A model generated the notes under the pieces. The model was not told the DNA's origin, made no database searches, and saw only the letters and a list, made by a program, of their open reading frames with translations. Of a stretch of 64,000 bases of DNA, positions 11,603 through 25,200 are shown one piece after another. Source of the DNA: Bugula neritina (Eukaryota; Bryozoa; Gymnolaemata; Cheilostomatida; Bugulidae); contig OZ037769.1 in assembly GCA_964035545.1 (NCBI GenBank), positions 5,060,429 through 5,124,428 on the forward strand. The letters are read 5' to 3'. Every line of letters begins with the position of its first letter. The stretch's first letter is position 1. The translations under genes and the position numbers were made by a program.

Positions 11603-11608
11603 AATAAA
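11603..11608 (+). promoter_or_regulatory. Polyadenylation signal of the 9333-11422 gene
   Basis: AATAAA 181 bases after the TAA stop codon, in a suitable position to end the transcript before the convergent INSIG gene. Confidence 0.55.
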
Positions 11609-12226
11609 ATTTTACCTGCTGATCTTGAAAATCTAGTAGTAAAACATTTGTATGATGTTTACTGCTTGGAAAGGCTTTCTAAATGGTATACATGCAGTAA
11701 CAATGAATTAGATTTTCATTATTTTATTTCAATATAAAAATATTTCATATGAACTGCAGAAAGACCATAGTGGGAAAAACATAAATAATTTGGTACATAA
11801 AAGCATAAAGTTTGAATAATATGTGTAATGCCAATGACAATATAATACACTATTATACAAGCATGGCAATACATTATAGAATTCTCTTTGTGTTTGAAAC
11901 TATAATAAATATGTGATGGTGAAATTTTGGTTTCTATTTAGATCAGTAAAATATATGACTTATAATAAGTACAAATGCGTGTGACATTCGTCCAATAGCA
12001 ATACACTGGACAGCTGCCTAACTAATTTTAGAATTTGCCTCAAGGCAGCAACTAAAACTACGATGGATGGTGTGATAAGAGTACAAAACTTATATCTCAA
12101 AATGCTTAAAAACCTACACCAGGTATATTAGGTTGAGTAGGTTTCATAAGTTATGGCTAAGCCAGAATTAAAAAGCTGCTTAACACAGTCTTAGAGCCGT
12201 ACTTGTCACAAAATCATTTGGAAACC

Positions 12227-12232
12227 TTTATT
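12227..12232 (-). promoter_or_regulatory. Possible INSIG polyadenylation signal
   Basis: TTTATT on the plus strand reads AATAAA on the minus strand, about 130 bases after the candidate INSIG stop codon. Confidence 0.4.
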
Positions 12233-12364
12233 GTTTATTTGGTGGTAGAAAAATATATGAACTTAATATAATTGAGAAGCTATATAAAATGGTGAAATTT
12301 TGGATGGTATGGAGGGTAAGACAACTACTCCATGTGCTCCTTAATTTCCCCTCGGTATTCCGCA

Positions 12365-12424
12365 TCAGTATCTCCCTAGAAAATCAACAGCAATACAAGC
12401 TATTAGGTAAAATGAAGAGTCGTA
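12365..12424 (-). CDS. INSIG: Candidate terminal exon of INSIG
   Basis: On the minus strand an AT-rich tract ending TTAATTTTAG is followed by 19 codons ([19 protein letters not shown]) and TGA. It starts in phase 0, as the donor of exon 4 needs, and starts with Tyr, as the family does after the GR-x-LA segment. The rest of the tail is unlike vertebrate INSIG, so this is tentative. Confidence 0.4.
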   Translation of the reverse strand, partial: YDSSFYLIACIAVDFLGRY

Positions 12425-15400
12425 CTAAAATTAATTTATCAAGTAGAGGCTTAGTAAGACAACTTCTTATAGAAGTGTTGGTCCAGATAAACACTTCGTA
12501 ATGTTGAATAAAAATCTTATTATTCCAGAAAAATCTACATTGCTTGACAACTTAACAGAAAAAAAAGGAGAATATTAGCTGTATGATTTCTACACAATTC
12601 AATGTAAAGGGATTCAGTTAATTAGAATATCATGTATACAGTTAGAACAAGGCGTTTGGCCAACATAAAGTATTATCTACATACTGTATACCACTGGATA
12701 TATAATATTATGTAACATAATATGACATATAACAAAGTAAAGTAGAGCTGTCTAATTACATTTATGTAGAATTAAAACCTACAGAAATACACTGACTACA
12801 AAATAATTCTATTCTTGGAGTTGTAAGCCCAAACAAATCAACTAATTGGAGCAGAATGTCTTCAATTAATTCAGAAACTCATGATTATGGCTTTGCTGCC
12901 TGATAAAGAAGATAATTAGCTAAACTATAGCCAATTAGAAGTCAAGTAGATGATGCAGAGACAGTGGAACTTCTGTTTGGTATTGTTAGTGTGACTTACA
13001 GACATCCTTCCAATGTTATTATTATATTTTTGGTTGAACATGCGATAGGGTATTCAATGAATATAACTAACAGTTATGTACCTTTCCATTGGAAAGCAAA
13101 ACCTATTTGTCAATTGTGACTTACTGCGATGTATTATTTTATCCATGATTCTCACGCAATTAACTAGTATCTCTGTCAATTAGATAAAACTTAAAACACA
13201 ATTAAAATATAAATAGTGACATTGGTTAGTTTTAATTTGAAATTAACATAAATTAATATTGAATTCATTTGCTTTCAGTTTTATATCATATTAGACTATT
13301 CTATATATTAGTGCGTCATCATTCAAATTAATGTAATTAGACAAAAGGGTTACCATAGCGATAGTAATAATAACTCCGGTTATGGTGTAGCTGATTTGAA
13401 ATTGACGTAAACAAGTTATACATACCAGGGACTAGTAGCTGATTGTGATAAGTTGGTCATATATTGACAATAAATTATAAATATTATGTTGGAGAACTAT
13501 TTCAACACTCATCAGAATTGCCTCAGTTTTTTTTACAGTGACGTTACAGCTGTGAATTATATTATTCTATTTTAATTGTTTTTGAGTTTGACATCTCAGC
13601 AAGTAGTAAATTTGACTCCTGATATCTGCAGCTGATAAGCATTGTTTGTTTTATCACTTAACAACATGCCTAGCCCGCTAAAAAAATTTAGCCTCCCAAA
13701 AGACTAATCTGTGCAGCAGCATAGTAAGCATGTAACAACCACTGCATTTCCATTGCTTTGCATTATGTGAATGGATGTTCATACAGATTAATTTGTGGTT
13801 GCTGTTTGCATTAACTTATGATTGTGGTTTTATTCAATGCAACTGTTTCCAAACAGCACAAGCCGAAGCTTGAAAACGTAGTAAAAGCAATTATTTCTAT
13901 AGTACTATGATATAAGGATGCACTCCATCAACACGCAGTCTAAGCTCACAAATCGAAAACATGTGTGCACTGAATATACTATAAAACTGAATCTCTTAGG
14001 GCACACAACTCTAAAATTGAATTTATTTTTAAGCAAAATATTTCTGCATATTTTGTTACCTTGCAAATTAGGCTTTAATTGTATAAACCAGCTAATGCTA
14101 CAGTTTAGCCAACTAACTGAAGACAAGAGTTGTACAACATTACTCACCGTTGCTAAGGCTCTGCCAATGGTTCCCATGGTAACGCCACCAGAGAAGAATA
14201 TGCACGGCACCCATGATTTTATGTAGAAAAAGTCCGGCTTTGAATACCTGCAGTGAATTAATATTATTACATTATAAGAAATTACTTTCACGATGTTGCA
14301 CTGCTCATGTGCAGAAAATGCATGACGTGTAGTGTCCGGCGGGTAAAATAGTAAAGGTCAAAGGTTAGCTGTATACGTGATAATATCAGCAAAGACATTT
14401 TAGTAAGATAAGAGGACTGATGTACTTGTCCCATCACATTGATATACAGTGAGTATGGTAAACTGTATCATCATGATATACTGTATTGGCCTTGACATCA
14501 GCTATTGTAAATAACACGATATCTAAGTTAATTAACTGAGTAGTCACCCTGGCCTACAAAGTGACCCGTACAATCAACATATTCTGCGTAAGGCAGGTTT
14601 ATCAGATTAAAGTGTGCTCAAGTTACGCTTGACAAACATAAAGGTACAATCTTTGGTTAGCTTCCAATCTCCAATATGGCTGCCTGCATGTTTAGTACAT
14701 AGATAGAAAATAGTGATTTCTCTTTATAGACAGGAAATGAAGGCTTGAGTAGAAGACAATAAATGTATAGAAATGCCATCAAGTCTTACACTCTATAACA
14801 GGTTAATCACAATAAGGAACGACAAAAAAAATTCCAGTGTAGGTTTACGTAGTTTACTCACCAAAACACTCCCTGAGAGACGAGTATTTGAGTTACGAAT
14901 GTGGCCAGAGCGGCTATGATCACTCCCAGCAGCAGACCTACACTAGACCGGTCAAACAGCCACCACAGACCTATACTCAGCGCTGCCAACGTCAGCGACA
15001 GCTGTATATTATTATCGAAATTTATTTTCTGTTTCAACAAAATTAAGGTCAACACTAGACCCCACATTCAATATCTTAATTTATTATTGTACATATAGTA
15101 GTAGTTCAGTCAAACAAGTGAACTCAAGTCTAACGTATTAAACTGGAAGATATACAACTATTAATTCTCTTGCCATCAAAATGTGGCGATACAGAGAAGT
15201 ACACTGAAAGGATACGGCGCTGGCGTGATTTATACCAACAAATACTGCTACACATCTCATCACACTGGACCATTCGGTTTGGAACTTGTGTCTTCTGCCC
15301 AGCATACTGTCTACATGAGGGTAGAGTAGCCCGACCCCAACTAAAATTATACAAAACAATGAGTCTTAGGCTAAACCAGCAAACAACATACTTGATTGTA

Positions 15401-18128
15401 GCTCTACACAGGATTAACATTGCCAATGATGACCAGGCAAATCAGAAATACTTGGCAGGGTATCTTTGATGATAGATTCATGCCAAGTGCAAGTAGCTGA
15501 ATGAGTCCTGTAAGCTATTGGAATAGAATTTAAAGATACAAAAATTAAATTGCACAATATAAACGTGGCAGCATGAAGGTCATAATAGTATGGAGGTCAA
15601 CAGAAATGTAAATGTAAAGATCTACTGCCACCTAGCACTATTGCCACCTTATCAGAAAGTCTTCACAAAACATTGCGTAACAACAAATCGAACATAAAAA
15701 AGTCTCATAATCTAGAATGATTTAATGATTCCTTAATGATAAATTTGCTAAATAATTGTGTTTGTTTTGTTTTATGATTTAGATTTTTATAGCATGGAAA
15801 CATGTAGACAAGAATGAGCAAGTTTCATGTATTTTAACTATAGCTACAGACAAGTGCTAGATGCCAGGAACACTGAATTAAGCAATGATTTAGAGAGAAA
15901 ATAATGTAAGTACACAAGAAGAAAGTAGAGAGAGCATGGTGTAAGTACACCAGAAGTAAGTAGAGAGAGGTTGGAAGAGATTAAGCACATACAAAGCTTT
16001 AATGATTCCATAACTTTCAGTATCATGAAAACTTCACTTTTGTATCAACTTTGGTTGCCCCTTTCTAAGTCAATATCATCAAAAACACTATAACTTTTCA
16101 GCACGTTAACCCTTCCCTACTTGAAACACTAACACACTGCACTTTCACACTGGCTTACAGGTTTTATTACCACAACTTTGGCCGATAACCTAAGATAACC
16201 TCTGTGCCCTGCTTAAGAAGGTCAAAAGGAGGTGCATAGTAGAGCATGCACAGGCCGATGCACTGTTTGTTTATACTAAGGAAGAACATAAAAATCATAA
16301 CCAGGTTTCCATACATCAGCTATAAGTGTGCGCCAGAAGTGGACCAATTAGAACACTGGATGAGTGAGTTGGAGGTCTTTTCTAGATGTAAAACCGAAAG
16401 TTAGCATTTTCATGAATATTATATAAGAGGATACAGCTAGACATTTAGGAGCAGTAGTGGAGAAATTGAGATAGCCTAAGCTCTTTAATTTCATTATTAA
16501 ATTTGGATTTGGGGCGCTGTGAGAACATAACTTCTTATGCAACATTTCTAATCTAGAACATAGGCTTTTCTCAAATTCCTCCTACCTCCAGCTATGGAGA
16601 GGGTGCTGGGAGAGAGTGGAGGTGGCATAGCTTCTACATATACTACTCTTGTAATGGAATGCGACATTTCCAGTAGGTGCTGGGGATCAGGCTATATAAG
16701 GACAAAATGCCTGGATGTGTAGCACACGCTGTGTTAATGGCACACTAGGAATAATCTTCACTATAGAACGGCATTAATATACCATCATCTAATCACAGAG
16801 TTTATAATTATACGAACAAAATAACATATACAAATATAACATCCACTTAAATAACACAAGTAATGTCACCGAAACTAAAATAAAATACTTATTGTTAATA
16901 TATACGCTACTGATATTTACATCTCCTGTGATGATCGACATTAGGATGTAGTGGAGTAGATAGAAAAAGCAGACGAAGTAAGTAAAAGTAAAATAAGTAA
17001 AGGTGAAGTAGACAGAGGAGATGGCAACATTTAAAGAACATAACTGATATACAGCTATTTAATGATGAAGATAAAAATAGAAATAGTGTTTGTAAGTTCA
17101 TCATAACCATTTGTTTTACTCGTCAAAAATATACTATAGTATTCTTTAAGAAACAGTTTGTTGAATATAGTCATAGCATGTAAATGTGTGCAAAACAGAC
17201 AACGTTGAAAACAAAAACATGACTCAGTCATGCCTGGCTGCTACCCATAGTCTTAACAACTCAAATTTTAAGAACTTCATTCAATGCTTCAAAACATTGC
17301 ATATTCTGCAACCCAGCTACCACTTCCTTATGCTAAAAATAATGAGACTCGCTCGACTTACTTTGCATAAATATGCCATACGTGCATATAATCATGTGAT
17401 CAAGAAAAAACGCAAGTGTGCTTTGAACAAATTATGCCTTGCTAAATGAGATATTTTATAAGCATTACTGTCTTCCCACACTTTGGAATATATTTTACAC
17501 GATGTTGATAAGAACTTGCAAATCACAACTTTCTAGTAGATGCATGAAGTGGCAGAAGACTATCAACTTATTGCTACTTTTAGTATTTTTTCTTCAATTT
17601 CATGAAGCTTCAAGGATATTTTTTGATGTTGGTGCAGTAATTGAGAAAAGCCTGTGTTCTAGATTAAAAATGTAGGAAAAGAAGTTATGTTCTTGCAAAA
17701 ATTTCAACCCATACCTCAAACCAAAAATTTAACAATGAAACTAAATTTCTCCACTACTGCTAAAACAAAAGATTAAACTTCTATAAAGTAACATTACTGT
17801 TACTGCTGCAGAAAATTGTGCAAAAACTCAGCATAAAAATATGAAATTGGAATATTAACAAAATTAAAGTTTAAAAAAACATTTTACTGGAATTAGCGTT
17901 CATGTGCCAAAACCTACACAACTGAAGGATCTTGGAGAACTTACTGGCAGCTAATCCACATGCCGGAGGCACCCACCACGCAGAGTTTAGAATATCTCCA
18001 AATACACCAGGAGGAAATATGGTGACGTGCCTTTGCCTCTGAAGGAGATTTAATACCAGTGCGAAGGCCACGCCCACTGAGAAGAGGTAGACACACCTCC
18101 TGACTATGGTTGACGAAGACGCAGCCAT
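12365..18128 (-). CDS. INSIG: INSIG, insulin-induced gene protein (ER sterol regulator)
   Basis: INSIG proteins are ER membrane proteins that bind oxysterols, retain SCAP-SREBP in the ER and help degrade HMG-CoA reductase. Exons on the minus strand are 18128-17945, 15340-15216, 15028-14862 and 14247-14148, with phases 1, 0, 2, 0 all matching. They encode 192 residues. Family hallmarks in order: [79 protein letters not shown], then FDRS (the Asp needed for SCAP binding in mammalian Insig), and [19 protein letters not shown]. The N-terminus is shorter than in human INSIG. Exon 4 ends in a donor (ACG|GTGAGT), so a last exon is required. My candidate is 12424-12365, which adds 19 residues and a stop and gives 211 residues (human INSIG2: 225). 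Its acceptor, branch-like TTACTAA and a downstream AATAAA are good, but its peptide does not clearly match the family. The first four exons are certain. Confidence 0.93.
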
Positions 18129-19129
18129 AATAAAAGTAAAAATTTGGCCCCTTAAATGGGGCTTATGCTGGCAAACCTAAAAAATGACAACAAAAAGGGT
18201 ACAAAAAAGTAAAAAAACCCAAGAATGTTAGCATGGCTGCCCACATGAGTAAGGCTAACATAATAAGTATCCAACAGTCCTTTTCTTAAAGACTTTCAGG
18301 TAAATCTCGTCACTTTTCTAATGCTTTTTCTGTGAGAACTAATATGAAAATAAACGTGTATTGAAAAATCCAATGTTTAATTTTAAAAATTTTCAAAATC
18401 TGTCTAATAAAATATAAAGGAAAATTGACTAATTTTGAATTAAAGCAGACTATCTTCTCTCACAAACTTAGATATCCCCGAGATGACTGGTCACTGGGAC
18501 TTAAATAAACTTTTTAGCTTGAGGTCAATTTGTTGGTTTGGATTTATTATTTCAAAACACAAAGTAATCACTATTGGTAAAACTAAAAGTAAACTTAACG
18601 AAATAACTATAAACACAGTTGATAAAAATAATCATGATAGTAAAATATTTCAAAATACTTTTAGTGACTTTAAATAAGTTTTATAATTAAAAATCATTTA
18701 AGAAATGCAATTAAAACCATTCAATAGGATTATCATAATTGCACTAATTGATCTAAAATTCAATAATATATAAAATATTATTACTATTACTGAGCTTGCT
18801 AAAAAACTGTTTCATCATTTAAAACGAAAATTGCAGCAGTTTTTTAACCAATAGGATTGAGAGCAAATACTCTAAAAGGTTCCCTTATGCAATTGCAGTA
18901 GCATTTTTAAATCTTTTAACTTTATGCTACATATAATTTATAGCCTACATATAATTTACTCCAACACTTTGACTATTTTGTGACTACTTGCTGTCAGGTA
19001 AACAAAGGACTATTTTCCACCAGATTTTTGACATTCCGCCCAAATACCAAATCCTGCTTAGAATAGAAGTTATTAGATAGGTAGATGTGGTAGGAGTATA
19101 TGGGTTCATCCTACCACTTTTCTATCATT

Positions 19130-20345
19130 GGGCATCAGCATGATTATCATTATAATATAGTAATAGTAGGACTACTAGTGCAGCCAAATCTAGATGTTAG
19201 ACCCAAAGCTAATATTACTATAAGTAGTTATAGGTGACAAAGCATCAGTATCACTAGCAGCATCACTATAGTATATTATGACTATTATAATGGCAATCAC
19301 TACCATTGTGATTATGGGTATAGCTACGAGTCTAGAATGATCACAATCACTGGTTCAAGGTTACTATTACGATGACTATGCTCATGAGACTGAGTCACTA
19401 TTATGAGGAGTATTAGAATGAGCAGTACTTGTAACAGTACTATAGCCTATAAGTATAACTACAATTGTTATTGATAGATCAGCTATCGCATCACTAAGAC
19501 TGGCACTGATACAGAAAGGTTAACTATTATTAATAGAAATTGTAAGTGTAAGACTATCATCGTGATTATTTAACTCAGTATGAGTATTAGTATCCAATCA
19601 GTAGGACTACAAGTATAAGTATAACTATAAATATCATTATGATTATGGATATTGCTATCATATAATAATAATTACAATTACATGGCTATGACCGTATGAG
19701 TCTATTACATTGACCATCAGTATTAGTGCGCCTGACTATGGGCTTGAGTACCACTTAGGCATTTACTCTTAGTATGGGTATCAGTATGGGTATAACTATT
19801 ACCATAAGTATAAGTATTACATTTAGTTTTACTACCATCAGACTCAGTCAATGAGTTATCATTACCACTATGACATATTCATATTGATATTCATATTGCC
19901 TATTGATACTGATAATATTGTTATATTTACCATCACTATCATACTACATCACTATGACAGCACAAGTAATAATATCACTATCAGTAAGTATGAGTATGAC
20001 TATGAGTATGAGTAACACTAACAGCTACTAGTTGTAGTACCATTAACTTTAACTGTTTAAGTGATTGTGATTATCATTATCAATATTAATAATAACGTTA
20101 TCAAAAGTAAATTAAAATACTAGTCCATTAGTAATAGTAGTACTAATAGCAATACTAATACTAATAGTATAAGTATTAGTATTACTATTACTAGTACTAA
20201 TACATTTTGATTTACTAATACTAATAGTAATAGTATTACTATTAGTATTAGTATTACTATTACAGTATTAGTAATACTAATAGTAATACTAATAGTTCAG
20301 TAATTATAATAGTGGAGGACGTATTACATATTACTATTAGTTATT
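19130..20345. repeat. Degenerate trinucleotide-period repeat field
   Basis: About 1.2 kb is dominated by ACT/AGT/ATT/TAT words in period three (for example AGTATGAGTATGACTATGAG). It grades at 20120-20300 into TAATAG/TAGTAT words that read alike on both strands. No long reading frame crosses it. It looks like an old, decayed microsatellite. Confidence 0.75.
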
Positions 20346-20571
20346 TTATGAATTATTAAATTTAGTATTATTATCTGCTGAAGAGCGCATCAAAAGACAA
20401 TGTTATCTCGTAGCATAGTCATACTAAAACAAAACTTAAAATGACATGAAATCCCCAACTGTTTTGCTATGTTAACTGCATGAGACGATCTGAGTCATTA
20501 TTCACAGCCAATAATGTTATCTCTCAGCAAAAACAGAAGCAGGCAACAAAATATCTTTCCACGTATATTAC

Positions 20572-20631
20572 CTGCTGCGTAATTATGGACATGAATATAG
20601 ACGCTATTCCTAAAGAGAATAGTAGCGTATC
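20572..20631 (-). other. Orphan exon-like segment, possible membrane helix
   Basis: On the minus strand a TTATTTCAG acceptor and a CAG|GTAATA donor bound exactly 60 bases. In phase 0 they read DTLLFSLGIASIFMSIITQQ, which resembles a membrane helix. One other frame is also open; the third has a stop. No partner exon was found. It may be an exon of an unseen gene or chance. Confidence 0.25.
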
Positions 20632-21774
20632 CTGAAATAAGTGGTGGCAGAAAATCACATTATTCCATAATCAAATGCAAAGTTTATTGAGTTATCTCCC
20701 TTACGTAATAAAGAACATAACCCTATAGCAGAGTTCAACTGAATTAAAGCATTGTATTACAGTCAGTGCAGAGCCAAGTTTTAAATAAAAACACAGCTCG
20801 TAATAACTTACAACTTTTCAGATAACATGTACCGGCCATATCAATTATTTTAATAATAATATAATTTTATGCAACATGATGATAATATTATATGAACGGC
20901 TGGCATGTTGGTAACTCAATTATACATAGTCAGATGCATGATAAAATTATGAAAGGCTACAAGTTCCTAGACATCCCATATAGTTATGTAAAATAGTTTA
21001 CAACATGCTATTATTATATTTTGAAAAGTGGAATTAAAACTATATAAATCACAATATTTTAGAAGTCACTACTGTTCACCAGGATTTGAGAGATTATAGC
21101 CATGTAACAAAATGCTGGTTACTGTAGTTATTTTCACATACATATGTGCTTCTACACAAGCTTATTAATTGTGAGTGTGTGTGTTGCGTATTTAAAAACT
21201 GACTTCAACAAAGCAATATTTAGTTGGAAAACTTGTAAGGTGAATGGGAGAAGGCAATGATGTATAAAGCGCTGCTTTCTATATATTAGATGGCTTGATA
21301 AAATTCATTATTTAAACTGTGCGTTATTTAAACAAAAATAAGTGTTACATTAAATGAAATAAATGCTATTTATTATAATTTCCAGAGAAACGCAATGCTT
21401 CGAAATAATACCAAAAAAAGGAGGTAGGATAAAATAACATGCAGAATATTATGTACAGCAAATTACACCTTGTTAAGCTTCAAGAGATAGAAACAAAAAC
21501 AATTCAATAGGTATATATCATTTGTCCTGTAACAAAAATAGTCATATATAAGTTATAATACAATAATTAAAATATAAGTACAGTTATGCAAACAGTTGTG
21601 ATTAAAATAAAATTGAAGTTTTCTATTCTCTTCAACAGTTAATGTAAATTCTCATTGATTTTCGGAAGACAAAGTTTCAATTTTGCTAGAACCGGCAAAA
21701 ATATAATTAATTTACAGTTTTGTCATCAACATCAATGAAATTAGTACTACATAATGCAATGTGACACAAGTCAT

Positions 21775-21865
21775 AAGTTAATGACACAATGTGACATTAG
21801 TCATAAGGTAGTGAGTCACTAGTGACGCAATGTGACACTAGTCATAAGGTAGTGACACATTGATG
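21775..21865. repeat. Short tandem duplication (GTGACACTAGTCATAAG type)
   Basis: About three imperfect copies of a 35-45-bp phrase containing CAATGTGACA and GTCATAAGGTAGTGA. Confidence 0.7.
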
Positions 21866-22204
21866 CTTTACCGTTTGTTCACAACCCAAAAATAGCTACA
21901 ATATTTCCAACTGTAGGTAAGAGAATGTGACAATCATTTAAATGACACAATAGCAGAAACTCCTAAGTATATAGATGTATAGATGGATAAAATAGTCACC
22001 AATGGGGTACGGAGATAGAACTTAAGCTAAACATTACACTAAAACATTATATTTACATAAAACTAATGAACAATATACAAAATAACAATTTGTTTTGGAA
22101 AAAAAACCATATAAATTATGTTAAACGTGAGTGAGATTCGGGTGATGATATTGGCCTTATAATTGATATGTGTGGCTGTAGGTTTAGAATGCAGCAATAG
22201 AACT

Positions 22205-25200
22205 TCATACTATCATTGGGTGATAGAGTCTATTCCTCTGATGTTCTCTCAGCCGGTTAATATTTCTAAAATCCTCCTCCCCTTCCGATGAGCTCATCAA
22301 TTCTTGTTGACTGGAGTTTTGAGAAGTGAGTTTTATATGCTCCGGAGATGTCCCACTACTGCCATCAGACGTTGAGTCAGTGTTTGATGAGTTACTCTCA
22401 GACTGAGTGGTGGAATTGTCCTTGTGGTCACCTGTGCAGAGGTAACGCTGCGTGTAGGCATAGTAGACAGCTAGCAGCACCAGGAATATTACCAGCAGAC
22501 ACACAGCTATAGTAGCACCGACCATCAGCCACCAGAGGGTGCCGGAGGGAAGCCCCCCTTCCTCTAAGGCAGCACCAGCATTGATTTTTACTCCTTCACC
22601 TACAAAATAGAAAATGGTTCAATCGCAAATCCTATTTTCTAACAAAGAGGCTCAATGTACACCATGTGTCTGGGCTGACTAGTACCAACAGCTGAACAGA
22701 AACTTTAAGAATGAGACCACCGCAAATCAGTTATTTTAGAGATGTCATTTTACAATCGAAATTTAATGCATCACTTGTTTAATTTTATATTTTAAAATAA
22801 ACAAATAAATTGGATATTAACAAAATATCTAATCCAAGAAAGTGCAGCTTTCAGTGCTTCCTCTCACCTAAGGAAAGGCAGCCACCATTGAGGAGATAGG
22901 AGCCATGATAGCATTCTGTACAGGAGGTATTCACAGAGGTGGTACAGGCGGCACATGACACATGGCAGGGGTAGCAGGTGCTCCTGCCAACATACCATCC
23001 ATGTGGACATGCATCTCTGCACTCATCTCTGTACAACACTTGAGGGGCAGTGCAAACAGGTTCCACTTCTAAAATTAGCACACAAGTCTATAATTAGCAA
23101 TCATTATATGTTATACTGTGTATATTATGTATGTTAGTTGAAAAACAAACCAGGAAAAGACAAAATAGAAGAAAAAATTTAGTAATTCTGTTGTTAAAAG
23201 ACATTGCCTAGAAAATAGAATTACCATCAATACTTTTACAGCTTACAGATCAACATCGGAATATATTTATTTATGAAGGAAGTTTTAAATAGACTAAACA
23301 TACTGCATGCTTCTAAATGAAACGAAACATTCTATCTTAGTTAAGATTTTGCTCATTTGCAACTTATTATTGAGTGAAACTACAGCTACCTTACTGCATG
23401 ATAGTATAAAGTTGAATGACACAAGAGTTTATATTACTTTATAAACACGCAGCAGTACAGTCATGTTTAGCCTAGAAGGTGTATATTACAAACTATGAAA
23501 ACTGACACCATCTGACACTTTCTGACAGATGTAAGAAAGTTATTTTATTGTTGATTTATCTTAAAAAGTTTATTTTAGTAGTAAAAAATAGTAATGAGTG
23601 ATGACGGAGACAGCATTTGCAATCAGACGCACACACACAAACATGCACACACATGCATCAAGAAGTGAAGCAGCTCTAGCAGTAGAAAAAGCAATATTGG
23701 AGTGGCTCTAGTGACAGTAGCAGTGATACTTACTGATTACGTGGTGGTAAATACTGTCTAAGGGATGGTAGTAGTGGTGGGCTGGAGGTAGTGGAAGTGG
23801 TAGAGGCGATAGTGGGGTGGCGAAGGTACTGTTGAAGGTGATGGAGGTATTTGTAGATTGTGTGGTAGTGGTAGAAGTGGTAATGGTGATGGAGATAGCA
23901 GGAGTGGTGGGGTGAGATGGTAGGGGAGGTGGTGGTGGTGGTGGAAGTCAACACTTTAGGCGACATTCACACACATCAAAGACAAAACAAGCAAGGCACA
24001 AAGGCAACTTTGAGAATATTTTTGATGGGGATGAGCTTTGTTCACGTTTAATGGTCGACTCTTACCAGAAAACAAGAACTTATCAGATTGGTGGTAGGGT
24101 GGCATTTCGGTCCCATATAACACTAAAGACACAGCTCGTAGCGTTGAGGCTACAAAACAATAACACAACAGTTCTATGTAAAACTACGTTAAATAATGAT
24201 TGAAGCAACAACATTGAAGAATTATCTTCCCATACTATGGAAAAGAGAAGAGGTGGAACTAAAGTAGTAGTTTCTAAATAAGATGCTACGGGAAATACCT
24301 ACTAACTACTTAGTAACAAAACGGAAGCAAAAACGGAATACAGGGACACAATAACGGCATATCAACAACACGAGTGGATGATATCCACGTTACCATCTGA
24401 GGCAACCGGCTGTCTGTTGACTTGATTATTACGATTGAGTATGTCTTGCAGAAGTCCAGACACGCCCACACGGTGGTGATGGTCGCCATGTTTAAAGGTT
24501 ACCACATCGAATGAACTGCCATCTACCGGCTTGGCTTCCACGCCTTCGTCACCACCAGAGTCAAAACCAAGGTAAGACGTGACAGTCAAAGGTGCTGAGT
24601 CAACGTATTCAAACTGAGGTTTGTCTGCAGGCTTATAAACTGGAGGTTTGTACACCGTAGCCTTGGGATCATTGTTCACTGCCATGTATTCAAGACGGGG
24701 CAGAATGATACCGGCCCTAGCCATTTCGTCTCTAAACTGAGATGAAATAGAACCTTCAGCGGGATCGTGGTCTCTTGTACGAAACTTGCGATAACGCACA
24801 TTGTCCTTAGCTAGTTTACCCTTCTGTTCGAGAGGGTCTGTACCCGTCCCGAACAAGACTAGATTCCAGTCTAACAACTGGGCTGACAATGCTGCAAACC
24901 ACATATAATTTTGCAAAGCGGGAAAAAGACAATATTACATAGATTTTTAGGTTCCTAACATGTTACAATTATATAATTTAGATCTTAAACTGGACTTAAC
25001 GATTGTAGGTAAAAATGGCACAAATGGAAAAGTAGGAAAAAATGGCACACTGGTGCAAACTTTTCCCAAACACAAATCCTCGACTCTTGAACCATATTCC
25101 CAAACCTAAACCCCCTTCCTAAACATCCAACCCAACCTTAATATAGAAAATGTACCAACTTCTCCTACTTTTCCATTTGTGCCCTTATTACTGGTGCCAT

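Larger units (their letters stand above)
18129..22204. other. Non-coding interval between INSIG and furin
   Basis: It should hold the INSIG promoter and 5' UTR (proximal to 18129) and the furin 3' UTR (below 22205). No gene was recognised. It contains the degenerate repeat field 19130-20345, an orphan exon-like segment 20572-20631 and a short local duplication at 21775-21865. Confidence 0.6.

Noticed and set aside
13905-14147. Read-through of INSIG exon 4
   Set aside because: The frame is open past 14148, but there is a strong GTGAGT donor at the point where family similarity stops.
23730-23966. His/Thr/Tyr-rich minus-strand frame as an extra furin exon
   Set aside because: It follows a GTGGTG simple repeat, and no acceptor and donor pair in the required phase was found.
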